Assembly: GCA_000328365.1 (NCBI GenBank) | Contig: KB308705.1 | Location: forward strand, 5,259 to 69,258 | Source of the DNA: Capitella teleta | Taxonomy: Eukaryota; Annelida; Polychaeta; Capitellidae | Direction of reading: 5' to 3' | Length of the DNA stretch: 64,000 bases | In this document: positions 35,858 to 49,294 of the stretch, in pieces | Layout: each line of letters begins with the position of its first letter | Position numbering within the stretch: the first letter of the stretch is position 1 | Position numbers and translations under genes: made by a program | Notes under the pieces: model-generated | Databases searched by the model: none | Seen by the model: only the letters and a program-made list of their open reading frames with translations | What the model was told of the DNA's origin: nothing

Positions 35858-38800
35858 TCAACTTTCACATAATTTTCCGTCAGTCGGATGTCGATCCGGA
35901 CGATCCGGGTCAAACTCGTGGTAATATGGGACCATTCCAGCCGGATAATCAACCAGGGTGCCGTCCGAGATCTCCTTTCGCTGGAACTTAGGGCTCTCGT
36001 AAATGTGTTCTCTGGCGATCTTCGGGCGCGGAGTGCCTTCCATGGTGTCTCCTGGGCGGAGCGTGTCGGCCACATAGGCTACCCCGTGAGCATCGACGTT
36101 GCTGCTTAGCCCGTTGTTCGTGCCCTGTGGATTCTTCAGCTCCCAGATGTGTGCGTATCCACTGGTACGTGTTGTCGTCGACGGAGAAGTTGGCCATTTG
36201 CCAGAGGAAAGAAGTGCTGAGCTGTTGTATTGAGATTCTGGGCCATATGGGGAATAAGGAGTCTGGCGGAATTCGTTCGCGCTTGCTGCTTGGTGCCTGC
36301 GTCTGTAAATTACGTAATGATAATAGCACGAGAGACATTATATATTCATATTTCTCACCTTTTTCTGCAAGCGAGCACGAGAACCAGCAAGGAAGTCCCG
36401 ATGATGACGCCAAGTATTATGCCCACCACAACGGACACAATCAGGCCGAATGGAAAACCAGCCAATTTCGGATCCCCCATCACCCCAGCAGTGTGCGCTG
36501 AAATCGACACTTTATTGTCTGATTGGTCTTCCTTAATATAACAAAATACCTCCAGAACAGTTCTTGAATTCGCCGACCCATGTTGATCCACGGCAGACGA
36601 GGTGCCAGCGATCGCCTGTCTGGTTGCACCCAATGACGACCATGTCTCCTGACCTCGACACCCACGAATCTCCCGAGGGCTTTGGCAAATCAGGACATCC
36701 AACGACTGCGTGGAGAATAACAGCATGATGAGGCGACAGTATGCACATAGCGACGATCACGACTCGGCAAACTTATTGTTGTGAAAACGAGATGTCAGTT
36801 ATCATTGGCGCAGATCAGAAAAAGGCAAATCTAATCGCGAGGCAAGAGTCTCCCCCGGGGACCAGGGGCTGCATAAATCAGGAAATGATGCCCGGGAGAA
36901 AAGGCCCTCGCGCTTCATTAATTTCGATCTGCTCAAAGAAAGCAATCAATGATCGGTGTTTGCGGGGCAAACACCTCCACAACCTGACCCAAGCAGAGGT
37001 ACCTCAAGTGTTTGCACCGGCGATCACACGCGGCCATATTTCACCGAGTAGGAGACGACGGAGCAGCCGCGTCTCACGGGATGCAATTAACCGCTAATGG
37101 CTCGCTCATTAAGCAGGCCAGCAGAGTCAGCCACGCTCTTTAGACGGGTAATGAAGGTCGGCTTCCGAGATGTAATAAACATGCATTGCGTGCTGTCGAG
37201 GGGCATACACACGTCGGCCGATGTACAACGAGCCTCTACGCCGTCTACTGCAGCATGTGTGCTTTCATTTTAGAAACGTTCTTTGTATATTTTTTACAAA
37301 GTACATAGCACGTACGTTATTATGTACAATTATGCCACACACACCTTCGTATTTGATCATGAAGAAGAACTTGTCGTCCTGGGAGCCCCTGGAAGCCATC
37401 TGCACTCTGATCTGGTTGCTCTCAGAAGTGTACACTTTTTTCTGGCGTTCGTTGCCTCCGCAAATAGGTGTGTCTCTCATCGGCCGACGATTCGCTTCCT
37501 TTTGACACAACCCCCCCAATAAGACACCAATCAGTTCCATTCATGCAGTTTCGCTGGCTCTACCTTAATGGTCGCGTAGACTGGACACAGCGATGGGTCA
37601 TCCTTGCTTTTGTGGACTTCCACGCTGAAGTCTAGCAGTGTGAGGTTAATGCGCTGACCGGGGCTGGCGGTCAAGACCCATGGGCAAGTGTGAGTGCCCA
37701 GTCCGACCTCATCTGTCACCACACTGGACAGATATCCAGGTGAAGATGCGTTGACCAGGAGCTGGTTTTGCGGGTGGCAGATTCGCCCTGCACCACTGAC
37801 CACTATGAAGAGAAATGAACATCAAACTCCGTAAAAGGTTCATCGAACCACACCCGGCTTACCGTTAACACATTGGTACGCGGCTTCCAGGTAAGAACCG
37901 AGGTCTTTGGGGCACGGCTGGATCTCATGCATGGCTTGGTTGGGTACGCTGATGCTGCACTGTCGTCTTCCGGAACAACGCTCGTCAGCCAGGCTGATCA
38001 CATTAGATGCACACCCGATGAAGTGGTCTCTGGACATGCAGGTGCCTATCTTCATGCGTCCATACTGCGCTGACGTCATCAGGACTACGCTGTCTCCGGG
38101 ACATGAGGCGTTAAACGTCTGCCAAACACACACATCTTGTATCTCGCCTGTAAACAGAGATAGGTGCATGTGTTATAGTGCACGTTATGAATTTATGATT
38201 TATCAGTACATCAGTCACGCGAGAGCAACGTAATATAGGATCTCAGTCGAATTACTCACCTTTCAGACTCGTTGACTTTAACTATTCATGTGATTGGCTG
38301 CATACATTATATATACAGCACTCCTGTATACTAGGCAAATAAATTCCCAGGTGCAACTCAAAGTGGTTTCGTAATTAGTGGTGTTAATAGCCAATAATTA
38401 TGTTCAAATAAACGTTATGTATACACCATAAACACAACGTCTTGTTTAGACATGCCCCAATACGTGTCGAAGTGGATTCGATCAAGTTCCTTATCACGGA
38501 AGCCAACGGAATGAGTTCTTGTGAAGTTCCGCTGACTCATAATTGACAAATTAAAGCGGTGCAAATGTTCCATGTGATCAAAGTCATCGGCATCGATCAC
38601 TGCTGAAGCCTTTGTCCGTGTCGCGTTGTGTGATCTGTCGATGGCCATTTAGGGATTTTGTTTGGGTTAACTTGGCATTTGCAAGCGGAGATCCCTGGAC
38701 CTACACGAGTGTCGGGCGTGAGAGCCGATACGAGTAGCGTCGTCATTAGAGCCATTCAGGGCCTGATGGCCACCCTCGAGTCTCAAGGCCCTGGCCTCTG

Positions 38801-41800
38801 AGGCAGCAAAGACGACGGCCACACTCCGCAAACAAATAAAAATCAAGATTACCGATAATCACGGGTAATCTCGAACGAGGATGAGAACGAGCGGGATCTT
38901 GCGAAGGGGGACCATTTGAGATCGATCGCAACGACGAAATGAATGGTCCCTTTGCATGCGAATCTAATTCAGGCTTAATTAATGGAGCATAGCGCGGTGA
39001 TTATTTGCAACTTGGTCGAAACTGGAGTGATTCCGGCAGCGCCCTGATCGATGGTCGGGCATGCGCTGTGTGGTCGCTTTTTTTCGAGTGTTGACAGCGA
39101 CCGGAAATGGGATTGAAAGAGCGGCGTCGACGGCGCTGAGGACGACGGCGGTGGTGGGAGCCAGGCGGCGAAATGGAAGGCATCGATCCGCCATGCCCAC
39201 TCATAACGCCCAATTTCCGGCATTTTTGAAAGGCATTTGCATTCCCATGACACACCAGTGCATGTGACCTCCCAAGCGCATCGGGCGATAATGGGCGAGA
39301 GAAGCACTTCAAGTATTTGCTGCCCTGCGTCTGACGTACAATCAGCGAGTTCAGCTGCCTCTTGGCGGCTGGGCGGCAGCTGAGGAGGCTGACTGGTCGA
39401 GCGGAAGGACTGAAAAGACGCATCGGCATGGCACGCGCATTTAACATCCCATTAACTTCTGGGAAATGGATGGCGTCAGGGTGCCCGCCCTTTGCCGTCT
39501 CCGCATTCACAGATGAACACAAGTCGAAATGGAATTTCGCAGCACTCTGGGGATTCTTTCGCTAATCATGGCTCATATAGACTCTGCAAGTGAGTTTGTT
39601 CAGATGCACACGCTTGCAGGGCGTGACCCGACGGCGCACTCGGCGCTTTGTCATTCGGAGTTAGCAGTCAGCAACGCTGATGAATTAGACGACATCGCAC
39701 GAAACACAGTTTCACGCGATGCACTGAAACGAAAGCCGAAGAGGGCCTAACGACGTTATGATTGCGCCTAATGTCATTACTCCGCCTTCCGCATTGGATT
39801 GCCGGAGTCTAAACCGGAAGTTGTCTTTGTGCAAGCGCCATTTATACCACATGCAAGAAGTTCGCCGCGACTGCTTGAGTGCCTATAATGCACCATGAAA
39901 AGGGATTGGAAGTACAAGCAGGAGGCCAGGCCAGAGGGAGGGGCAGGGGCTAAGACCTCTCTAGGGGAGTCCGAGCAAAGATTAATCCCAAACACAATGA
40001 GGCCCCCTGCTCCTTCTATAATGCGCCCTCCGGGGGATATGGCTGCAACCATCTCTCGATTTATTGCCTTCAATCCGCCGACATGGCCCGAAGCCGCCGC
40101 GGGCCCGAATCAGACCCCGGCTTATTCCGATATCACAGCGCGGGAGGCAAGGTCGGATATGAGCGCCCTCTTGGGGAATAATTGTCCTCCGTTGATAGCC
40201 CAGCGGTGCAGCGCTATTCCCTGTCCGACCTGAACGCCGTACGTCACGAAGCGACCTTTAGCTGAATGCTCACAAAACACAGCGGCTCCGTTTACTCGGA
40301 AGCAGGTGAGAGAAGATGACCGTCTGCTCACCTGTTCCACGCTGCTGTGCTTTATTGTTTTGACAGACCATTAAGTTTGCTTGTGGAAGCACATCACAAC
40401 GACCCTTTCAGGTGATATAAAGCGCCACATAAATCCGCTTTGATCAACAAGCATTGAAGCCGTCCTTCCACCCTCTGCGCAAACAACCTGGCGACGAAGT
40501 AGTCTGCTCTGAGTAAAAACACCCTTCCCACCTGCTATCAACGCTTCACAAAATACCGCTAATCCTGCTCATCTCCCCTCAAATCTACTCTTCTTGTATT
40601 CAAAGTCTTTGTCTACAAATTGCAGTTTTGCTACCAATGACTAATGCAGTTAACCTGACTATAATATTATTACCTCTGCGTGGATAAATGACATGCATGC
40701 GTGTATATATAATATTATAATTTATGGTCAAAGAACGAGACTTTATCGTTAATAACGCTATACATACATGTTGTTGTTGCTCTAAAATATATAGACGCAG
40801 TGGACAAGTTTTAATCAGAGGTCCCCTTTGATGTAGATCACGACAGAGCTTAAGCTGTGTAGTGCGATACAAAATAACTCGACCTATCAATGCAATATGC
40901 CATGCCTAATTGCCCATGTTTTATAAGTATATATACTCACAGTACATTACATGTATATATAGAGTGGGTCAAAAGTAGTCCATCTACTCCGTGTTAAAGC
41001 AAAACTCTAAAATTTGCTTAAATGTATCAATTATTCAAAACATAACTGCCTGGTATGGATTGACTATGTTATTCTGCGCCCATTTGTGCAAAGACATCAA
41101 GTTAAAAGTCTGCTTTGAATGAGAGAGGAACATTTAAATGGGAGCAGTGAATGATCGCGAAGAGGGCAAAAACAGATGAGCCAGTGAACGATCATTAAAG
41201 GTCATCTCTTGTACGGCGCCTCCATACAAACTCTCTGCTTTGTTTTGATTTCAGGAGGTAAACATTAGTGCTACTGTCACAACAATAGCACTCTCAAATA
41301 AAACAATAGTACGAGAGCGTTGTCTTGTGTATGCGTTCAATGAAGCTTATCCATGGTCCGGGGCCCCGTTTGCCGCCAAAAGTGGAATCATGAGTGCACT
41401 CTATTAATTAAGATAATTAAACCAGCATAAATGTTAATGAAATGGGAATAGAAATGATAGAATAGCAGCATGACATGTTAGACTAACCATAACAATTATT
41501 AATTTTTCTTATCTGTGTGTGATTTTTACTCCGCAATTTGTTTTGTAACACTTTCTCCGAAATGCGTAGCACCACTGAAAATCATTGAGATCTACATGGA
41601 GTAGATTGACTACTTTTGTATATCCGGCCTTGTTTCTCAAGCCTCGTGTATAATAAAGAATTCCCGCAGTTCGGCTTTGATTTAGTATTGCAGTGTATAG
41701 ATGTACATGTATTCTAGAATCAAGATAGAACCCCCTCTTCCCATAATCGAATTTTTCATCAATCCAGCCGTTTTCGTCAGAACCGAGGCGATCAGATTAA

Positions 41801-44800
41801 CGAGGTACATGTACGTAATAATATTAATAATATATTATATCTGTGTACATAAGCCTTGTCTGTAGAGGCAGTTAGACTTCACAGAGATATTGCAAACTTC
41901 TCAAGTTCTCAACAGAATGCTGATTGACAAGTTTCATGACCGAAGTCTAAAACATTTCACAGGGAGTCTCTGTTCCATACACTTTGATGGATGAAATATC
42001 AGACCAAACAAATCTTTATCCGAATCCTGGTGATTAGAATGATGGTGTGGTTACTTTTGCGGTTTCACCCAAAGCAGGAGATTAGGGAGTAAATCCCGGA
42101 TGCGATACATACACTGGGTGAGTGAATCCTTACAAGGGAACAGGGATCCAAGGAGGCAGGAGGCACACCCTTCGCTCCGCCCTGAAGCCCCTTACCGTAG
42201 TTATTGCGACCTCCGATGCGGCATAACGAGCTCATTGCCCCAGGGTCCTTGAGGTTTGTGCACTGCAGACCCCCGGGTGTGTATGCCTACCAATATAGCT
42301 GTCATATATTGGCATAAATCATATCTCCGTTCATATAATTATAACTTAATTAACTCGATTTGCATGGTATAATATGCTGGGTTAATACTAGCTCCCCAAG
42401 CCGTAGCGTAGTGTATAGGAACTGCTCCGCTACCCTTAGGGAGCTAGGTTAATACTTAAATAAAGGTTCGACCTGCATTAAATACTAATTCACTCGTAAT
42501 GCATCTGTATGGACAAAGAGTGAATGTTGTTTAATCATGTATGTGATCGAAGGAGGAATAAATGTTAATTACATGTATGCTGAATGCTCATTAAAAAGCC
42601 AACAATCATTCATTGACGTTGAGTGATTGATTTTATGCTTGTCAGGTGATAATAATGACCATGGTTTAAAACGCAAATGAGCATTACTCGTTTCATTACA
42701 CCTGTCGCAGTCACTGGTCAACAAAGTCGTTAACCCTCCCCGTTATCACACAAAATTTTTGCACCTTCCTTCTCGAAGTAGTTGATCTCCTGGGTAAAAA
42801 TGCGTGGTATTTGCTTAGTCAGATAGCGGGTATCATCACCACGTAATTGACCGTGACTTGTACTCATCGACGCACAAGGTATCCCGTTTCAAAGGTGAAT
42901 TCAACGGAGCAGGGGAACATGCAGGGAGGGATCCACGATGAGGGGGATCGGGTTTCGGCTTATACCAGCTTCCTCGTTTTCCTCGGGTTCTAGATTGCGC
43001 TGTTGATAGCGAACAGATAACATCCTTTGACTGAGATGATAGTGCTGAGGGTGGGGTGAGATGAACATAGATCATATCACGACATTGTAAATGGCTCAAC
43101 AACGCCGATACAGTTCAAAGATAAACGTACGTTAGAATAATAAACGCCAGAGATCCCAAAACAAGTAATGTTCTGCTTTTAAGTGTGTGTATATACTCGT
43201 TGCCTGCGGGTTGAGGGGAGGTACTGGTCAGTTTGGAGCCGGGATTCGAAGGTATTGGTGGGTTGGCGAGATGTATGGCTATTGTGGGCGAAATTGAAAG
43301 GGCGTGGAAGTTCTACATGTACTCGGGAGAGCGAAAGGTCACAGAGCTAGAAAAGGGACCTGGTGTTCATTGACGCAGCAAAAACATGGCCCGAAATGGA
43401 ATTCGGTGTCGAATATTTATATCTTCAATTAATCATCTGTACATGGAAATCCCACGACGATTCATTTCGACGCAATTTCCGGATTGCCAACGCTCATAAA
43501 ACGCTCTTTTGAAAGAACCGTGCTCGTAAAACTACTCTGTTTATTATGCACTCTCGTTTACAAAATGCAAAAATATGAAAAGGCCCTGAATCCGCTGAGG
43601 TAATGTCATCCATGGGGGATCGAATGGGTGGATCCGCTGAATTGCACTTCAAAGGTATACGGAGGCCGGAGGTTGATACTCGCGTAATACGGGTGTCAGG
43701 GAAGGTCTTCTTCCCTTTGCGTGTGGAATGCTTGTTCGATTCTTGTAATTGGGGATGCGTCAAGGAATTAAAGGGGAAAGAGGAGGGGTCGTGGGGCACG
43801 AAGAACCTGTGATTACTGATGAGAGATGGCTGAGTGTGGGGCGTCATGGGCTATATATTAAGAGGCATTGTGTGGCTGCTCTGCACGACCAGATTACACC
43901 AGAGGATTAAGAGCTAAACTGAGCTATATAGAGACGTGGTGTCGGTTTGCCGAAACTGAAGATAGCAGGCGAAATGAACAATGAACACGATCTCATTGGG
44001 TGCTTATTTTTGTTCTGTTCCATGGAATGAAATTGTTTTCATTTCAGAGGAGAGTTCAACTGATCCGCTTACAGACTTTTAGATCACAAAATAAATTCAA
44101 TCAAAGACTACTTCCACGTAAGGTGGCACGTAAAATTCTAGTTAAGCCAGCTGAAATATCGCATTACTTTCACAGTGCAATACACGGTTTAATGCACAGT
44201 ATTTGCTACATAACGGGGGCCGCCTTGGAGCGGTGTTTACGCGTTCGCTGAATGTGCGGAGGGTCGTGGGTTCGATTCCCGGTCAGGCTACTCGCAGGGT
44301 TTTCGAATCTCTCGAGTGATGCCCATCACATCATGACACATTTCAAAGTGTCAAAATGAATACGTTATTGTCGTCACAAGTGGTTGCTCCATTCAAAGTT
44401 GAAACACCACTTGTGATCATAGCTCTCTGAGGGCTTACGTGTCGCCTTGGCGGGGCCCTATGACCAGAGAAAATTATGTCATCCGCATAGAAGCGAAGCC
44501 ACTTGCCGTATACATGTACATGTTAATTTTATTTATCTTTATAATGCGTGAGTGGTTTAATGGAATGAAATGCATGCTTCTCGGTGACATTCGTTTATGT
44601 CCATAATTATGATTTATTGTACAACTGTTTAATGATTCATCGCGCATTGAACTTAATTGATGTATAAATTAATCAGTCACCGATGGATTTGATGTGTGTG
44701 TAAGGGCGCGCATGAACATAATTATATCAATTACAAACTATGCTAGTACACGTGTAAATGAAACACTATTAACGTACGTTTCTAAACGACGCATGACGCA

Positions 44801-45413
44801 GGCGCATATCATAATGAGACACATGCAATCGTTGCGTAATGTTTGTCTTATTGCAACTCAACCCACAACTAATCATCGATGGCTAAAAAAAAAATATGGC
44901 TCAGCGAAAGGAAAATATACTTTCATCATATACGTGTAATATCCTGATATCCTGATGCGAGATGAGGCTCAATTTTTTTTTTCGCATTTGTCATTAGAAC
45001 CGTACATATGGAATTGAGCAAATACGCGATATAGGAAAACATATACTCTGAGACTCGTGCAGCAAAATTAACACATGCATAATTTTTCATCATTTATATC
45101 GGTTGGTTCAGCTTGACGTGAGTTTCAATTACAGCATTACAATAATTGCCAGCCTACTTGTGATCAAAACGCTATAGGCAAGGCAACACGTGTGCTGCGC
45201 CATTATACAGGTTAATTAGCCCACAGCTCAAAGAAGATCGCCTTTTCCACATAGTCAATGAAATTGATTTTCTCCATAAGTGACTAATAATTTAAGCTTA
45301 TCACATTTAAAGTTGTAATTATATAAGATGAAGGTGTCACCTTTACCTGGATTAGCTGCAGTTGTCCTGGAGACAATTCCAAGAAAAGTCAGCGTAGTGA
45401 TGAGGAGAGACAT
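35858..45413 (-). CDS. SUEL-lectin / CUB / Sushi single-pass membrane protein, seven exons
   Basis: A predicted type I cell-surface protein of 494 aa. Exons: 45413-45347, 38147-37863, 37802-37564, 37498-37345, 36705-36550, 36497-36359, 36302-35858; all phases agree. Residues 1-20 are a signal peptide (MSLLITTLTFLGIVSRTTAA). A SUEL/rhamnose-binding lectin domain follows at about 28-117, with the family marks YGR, CSGRRQCS and a PCP...YLEAAYQC ending. A CUB domain spans about 125-248 with four cysteines and a TSESNQIRVQM strand. A four-cysteine Sushi/CCP domain is at 252-298. A Val/Ile/Leu-rich helix at about 317-341 ends in CRKR, and a 150-residue cytoplasmic tail carries YSPYGPE, HIYESPKF and YPAGMVPYY. 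Three introns are only 52-65 nt while intron 1 is 7.2 kb. The 37563-37499 intron has the least typical acceptor, but it is the choice that restores both the CUB fold and the phase. A role in carbohydrate binding, adhesion or immune recognition is inferred from domains. I do not recognise a named orthologue. Confidence 0.85.
40957..41623 (+). mobile_element. Mariner-like MITE A, copy in intron 1 of the lectin gene
   Basis: About 667 bp. The left end is TATAGAGTGGGTCAAAAGTA. The right end (GATTGACTACTTTTGTATAT) has lost about 10 bp of its terminal repeat. The central part (GGTCCGGGGCCCCGTTTGCC, AACAATAGTACGAGAGCG) matches the 58-kb copy in the same orientation. Confidence 0.8.
42380..42456. mobile_element. 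Tiny fold-back insertion with 10-bp direct repeats
   Basis: Direct repeats GGTTAATACT at 42380-42389 and 42447-42456 flank 57 bp that begin AGCTCCCCAAG and end CTTAGGGAGCTA, an inverted repeat, with GTAGCG...CGCTAC inside. The direct repeats look like a target-site duplication. The core also has a tRNA-like look (TAGCGTAGTGTATAGGAACT), so it may be a minimal SINE-like or fold-back insertion. It sits in intron 1 of the lectin gene. Confidence 0.45.
44216..44475 (+). mobile_element. tRNA-derived SINE in intron 1 of the lectin gene
   Basis: It starts GGGGCCGCCTTGGAGCGGTG with an A-box-like region and has a canonical B-box GGTTCGATTCC at 44269-44279, followed by a tRNA-like GGTCAGGCTA end. A non-tRNA body of about 190 bp follows and finishes near GCCTTGGCGGGGCCCTATGA. 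The body differs from the SINE at 8875-9085, so this is a separate family. Being intronic, it is transcribed antisense with the host gene. Confidence 0.7.
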
Positions 45414-45900
45414 CCTTATCCTGTGCTGGAGTTCACGGTAATCCTTGAGAGGGCGTGAGAAAATACTCGTGCTTCTTTGAGAAATACCTTCATTCACAAT
45501 CTCCGTCGAACAACAAACGAGATAAGATGAAGAAGCGAGTCAGCTGCAGTCCCTTTTCACCGGTATCCGATACGAAGCCCGCGAATTTATTCTCTCAAAT
45601 AGCGCGGACAGCTGTTGTGTGCCGAGAAGCACGGAGTGGGCAGGGCGCCGCGAGTTCTGCGATTGCAGCCAAAGGGCCGCGCTGCCGATGTCTGCGGAGA
45701 ATGAGTTGCTTGGTGACGGCGTCCGCTTCTCTCCTGTGTTAGTGACTGTGTTGTTCTCCACGAGGCTTGCTTTCCATTTCCTTACTGGGGCGTCGTTCCA
45801 TCCCGCACCAAATTCGCATGATCGATTTTCCTGAAAAGCCAGTTTAATTGGGAAGAGCAAAGAGCAAGGGAAAGGGGGGTAGAGGGTTGATTAGCAGTAA
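45414..45900 (-). promoter_or_regulatory. Probable promoter/5'UTR of the SUEL-CUB-Sushi gene
   Basis: This GC- and CpG-richer stretch lies immediately upstream of the signal-peptide exon. An in-frame ATG exists upstream at 45497, but starting there would put a charged leader before the hydrophobic signal sequence. The ATG at 45413 is therefore the better start. The promoter call rests on position and composition only. Confidence 0.3.
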
Positions 45901-46899
45901 CGGGATTATCCCTATGTGCGCAGCGTGAACCCTCTGCATGTCAGTCGCTGAGTTAGCAGGTTGCGGCCTACACACAGCTGTTGGGGCCATCATGCAAAGA
46001 TTCAATTGCCTTTTATGCAGGACGTTAAAACTGCATTGGTTTCATTTGGCCCCGTGGATCAAGAGTCATGAAGAAGCACTAGCTAACACGCGACTCCTTA
46101 GGGAGGCATAAGGACCCGGCTGCGATGCCTCGATCGCATGCATGCACATCTGGTCTGCAGTAATCAGTGCGTACATCAGCCCAGAAATAAGGACTCAGTT
46201 ACCTGGTAATTACGGCCAGTCACTCCTTGGTTTCACTGCCATCGGAGTCGGATGAACGATCGCGTGGTGGGGTCAAATGTGTTTAACACGGATGAAGCCT
46301 GATGACATTAGCACTGCGCTTGTTGTGCATCTCTGAGATTAAGACTCGTGTGACGTGAACACTGTTGTGTTTTTAATGCTGCGTGATGCGCGCTGCTTCG
46401 TTACTGTCACTTAACCCTGGCGTAAAACCGGATTCTTTGCCTGTTGCGAGTGAATTAATGATGTCGCTCGCTAATGATGCTCTTCCCTTTTATGCGAAGC
46501 CACAACAATGGAGCAGTGCAAAGGGGAGACGTCATCCATTCGGGTTGATATCTCCCATCGTGGACCCTCGCGTGTCCCCCCTCGGGAACCTCAGTTGCAG
46601 GGGTGGTCCGAGGGATAATTAGGCCCCAAGGGATATTCACGGGGAAACAGCGAGGAGCATTTCAAGGCAAGTATGCAATGCGCGTCTCATGTTGCAGAAA
46701 TGCTGAAACTTTGAAAAGACGAAGACATCAGATGATGGATCACGTGGGCTTGATGGAGAATAATTCAAGGCGCTTGCGCATATTCACGCATGGAACGTGC
46801 AACACACGCAACTTGATCAACGGCGTTTGACGGATGGATGTTCATCCGCCGAGTGATGCATCTCCCGTTGCGAGGCCGGATTTGCGGTCAACGGCATGT

Positions 46900-47085
46900 G
46901 CGCCATGCATGGGCATGTTACTCCATCCCACACTGTTGATACGGGCAGCAGAACAAAGGCCTAGGACCAGGGTTTCCCTCTATCCATATCTATACATTCA
47001 CGGCTATTTACCCTGCGGTTATCGAGGAATAGAATGCACATACACGTGCCCGAATTATGAATTGAATTCACAATCATAAGCTCAA
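46900..47085 (+). mobile_element. SINE fragment, second copy of the family nested in the 9-kb LINE
   Basis: The stretch GTTGATACGGGCAGCAGAAC with AAAGGCC, followed by AATTCACAATCATAAGC, matches the SINE at 8875-9085 in the same order and strand of reading. The tRNA head is not recognisable here. In this copy the TCATAACGC motif of the first copy has lost one base (TCATAAGC). Confidence 0.5.
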
Positions 47086-47651
47086 TGAACGATGTTTGCA
47101 CACAGCTAGGCCGTGTGCGCTCATCAGCCGACGAAGCCTTCTTGTAGGTGCGTTATGATTACAATGGAGCGTCATTTTCGATCTAAGGATGCCGTCATTG
47201 CCGTGAATCTGCATTCTCAGTCATGTACTCGCACCATTTAGATCTACATGAATGGTAAATACTGTGAAATCGAAATCTTATATGATCATGAAGTACACTA
47301 ATATAATAGTTAGAGGACCCAGATGCAGAGCCTTCAACTACTCAGTTCCCATAAGATCGCAGAACGGGAGGCATAAAGGGAATCGTTGATTGTAAACATT
47401 AGGAGGCGCTTCTTGATGGGCGAAATGAGATACAACCAGACGGTGAACAAGTATATGACTTTGTGTCAAGGCAATTGGTATACGTACTCAAGCACCAATG
47501 GGTGCGTTATGATCTATATACTGTAAAAACCAGTCTATAACGACCACTCTGTCGACCGATTTCAAACGGTCGCTTAAGACAGGTTGTCGCTGAAAACAGG
47601 GTGCATTTTGAGCCAGCTCATAGCGTGATGTGCTTTTCTTCTTGCGTTTGT

Positions 47652-48422
47652 TAAAAAGTGCGTTATGACTACGAGGATAAAATTCTTGCGTATTCTGACC
47701 ACATGTGAAAAAGGATTGAAAACAGGTTCAATTGAATTGTAATTATTGTCATTAATTATGGCTGTTAATGTTAAAATTTAGGATTTGTATAGTTTTTTTT
47801 TTTTGCACATAATTCCGACTCTGATTATAGTTCAAAGGGCTTCTAACAGTATGAAAATGCAATTCTCGTTTTGTGGTCGATACTATAGCTAATTCCCATT
47901 CCCCTACCAATAGTGGAATACCTGTCAAGATCTTTCTGGTGTATTACATGATTAAAAAAATTCAAAATTAGCAGCCATGCAATCCTTCCAGTGCCCTGAG
48001 TAAATTTATATCCCCATATAATCATATCCATCCAGTTTACACCTTGCCAGGATCAAATTTGTACTGTAAACACAAATCCCTATCTCTTACCATGGTGTGG
48101 TCACGGACATAGGTTTTCATGTATATTACATGATTCTATCAATCCAACATTAGCATCAATACAATCCTTTCAGTGCCCTGAGATTATTTTCAAGAGTCCA
48201 TGGTAGGAGATAAGGACTTTTTTCAAGAGTGCAAACTGATATCGTGTGATGTTCTATACTGATTTTATATGATTGGAAAGGGTTATATCTACTCTGGGCA
48301 CCTGTAGGCCTTTGTTGGTGATTATATTTTATGATTCAATCATATAACATACATCATCATACATGAAAACCGATGTCCGTGACCACGCCATGGTGGAGAT
48401 AGGAGTCATAACGCACTTTTTA
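47652..48422. mobile_element. Fold-back element bounded by the GCGTTATGA motif
   Basis: The outer ends are inverted copies of TAAAAAGTGCGTTATGACT (47652-47670 and 48422-48404). Inside, 48078-48124 and 48403-48359 form a second long inverted repeat with about 45 matching bases (ACCATGGYGTGGTCACGGAC core). A block with TATTACATGATT and CAGTGCCCTGAG occurs twice in direct order (about 47940-48002 and 48122-48182). I see no coding capacity. This is a MITE-like or fold-back structure, and its relation to a known superfamily is unclear. Confidence 0.55.
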
Positions 48423-48639
48423 CAGACTCAAGAAGAACAGTGTTCCTCCAGCTTATAACCGTGCGTTATGATAATGCACCAGTGAAAAAAAGTAATAACG
48501 CTTCCACATGTATACTGCTAGTAATTAGTACAATGTCATGTGCACGTACAAATGCATTATGCATAAAACGAAGTAATGCACTATTCAGGAAGATACATAA
48601 TTGTACACTATTATATAGGGTGTCTCAATGAGTTGTCTC

Positions 48640-49294
<655 letters not shown>

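Larger units (their letters stand above)
38148..45346 (-). other. Intron 1 of the lectin gene
   Basis: A 7.2 kb intron between the signal-peptide exon and the lectin exon. A CpG-rich half (38930-40350) could carry regulatory elements. The rest holds the MITE A copy, the 57-bp fold-back insertion and a SINE. Confidence 0.7.

Noticed and set aside
43494-43847. 117-codon minus-strand frame in the lectin intron
   Set aside because: Low-complexity Ser/Pro/Thr sequence with no domain and no splice-phase fit to the flanking exons.
44216-44295. Genuine tRNA gene
   Set aside because: The A and B boxes are tRNA-like, but the cloverleaf arms do not pair well and a SINE body follows.
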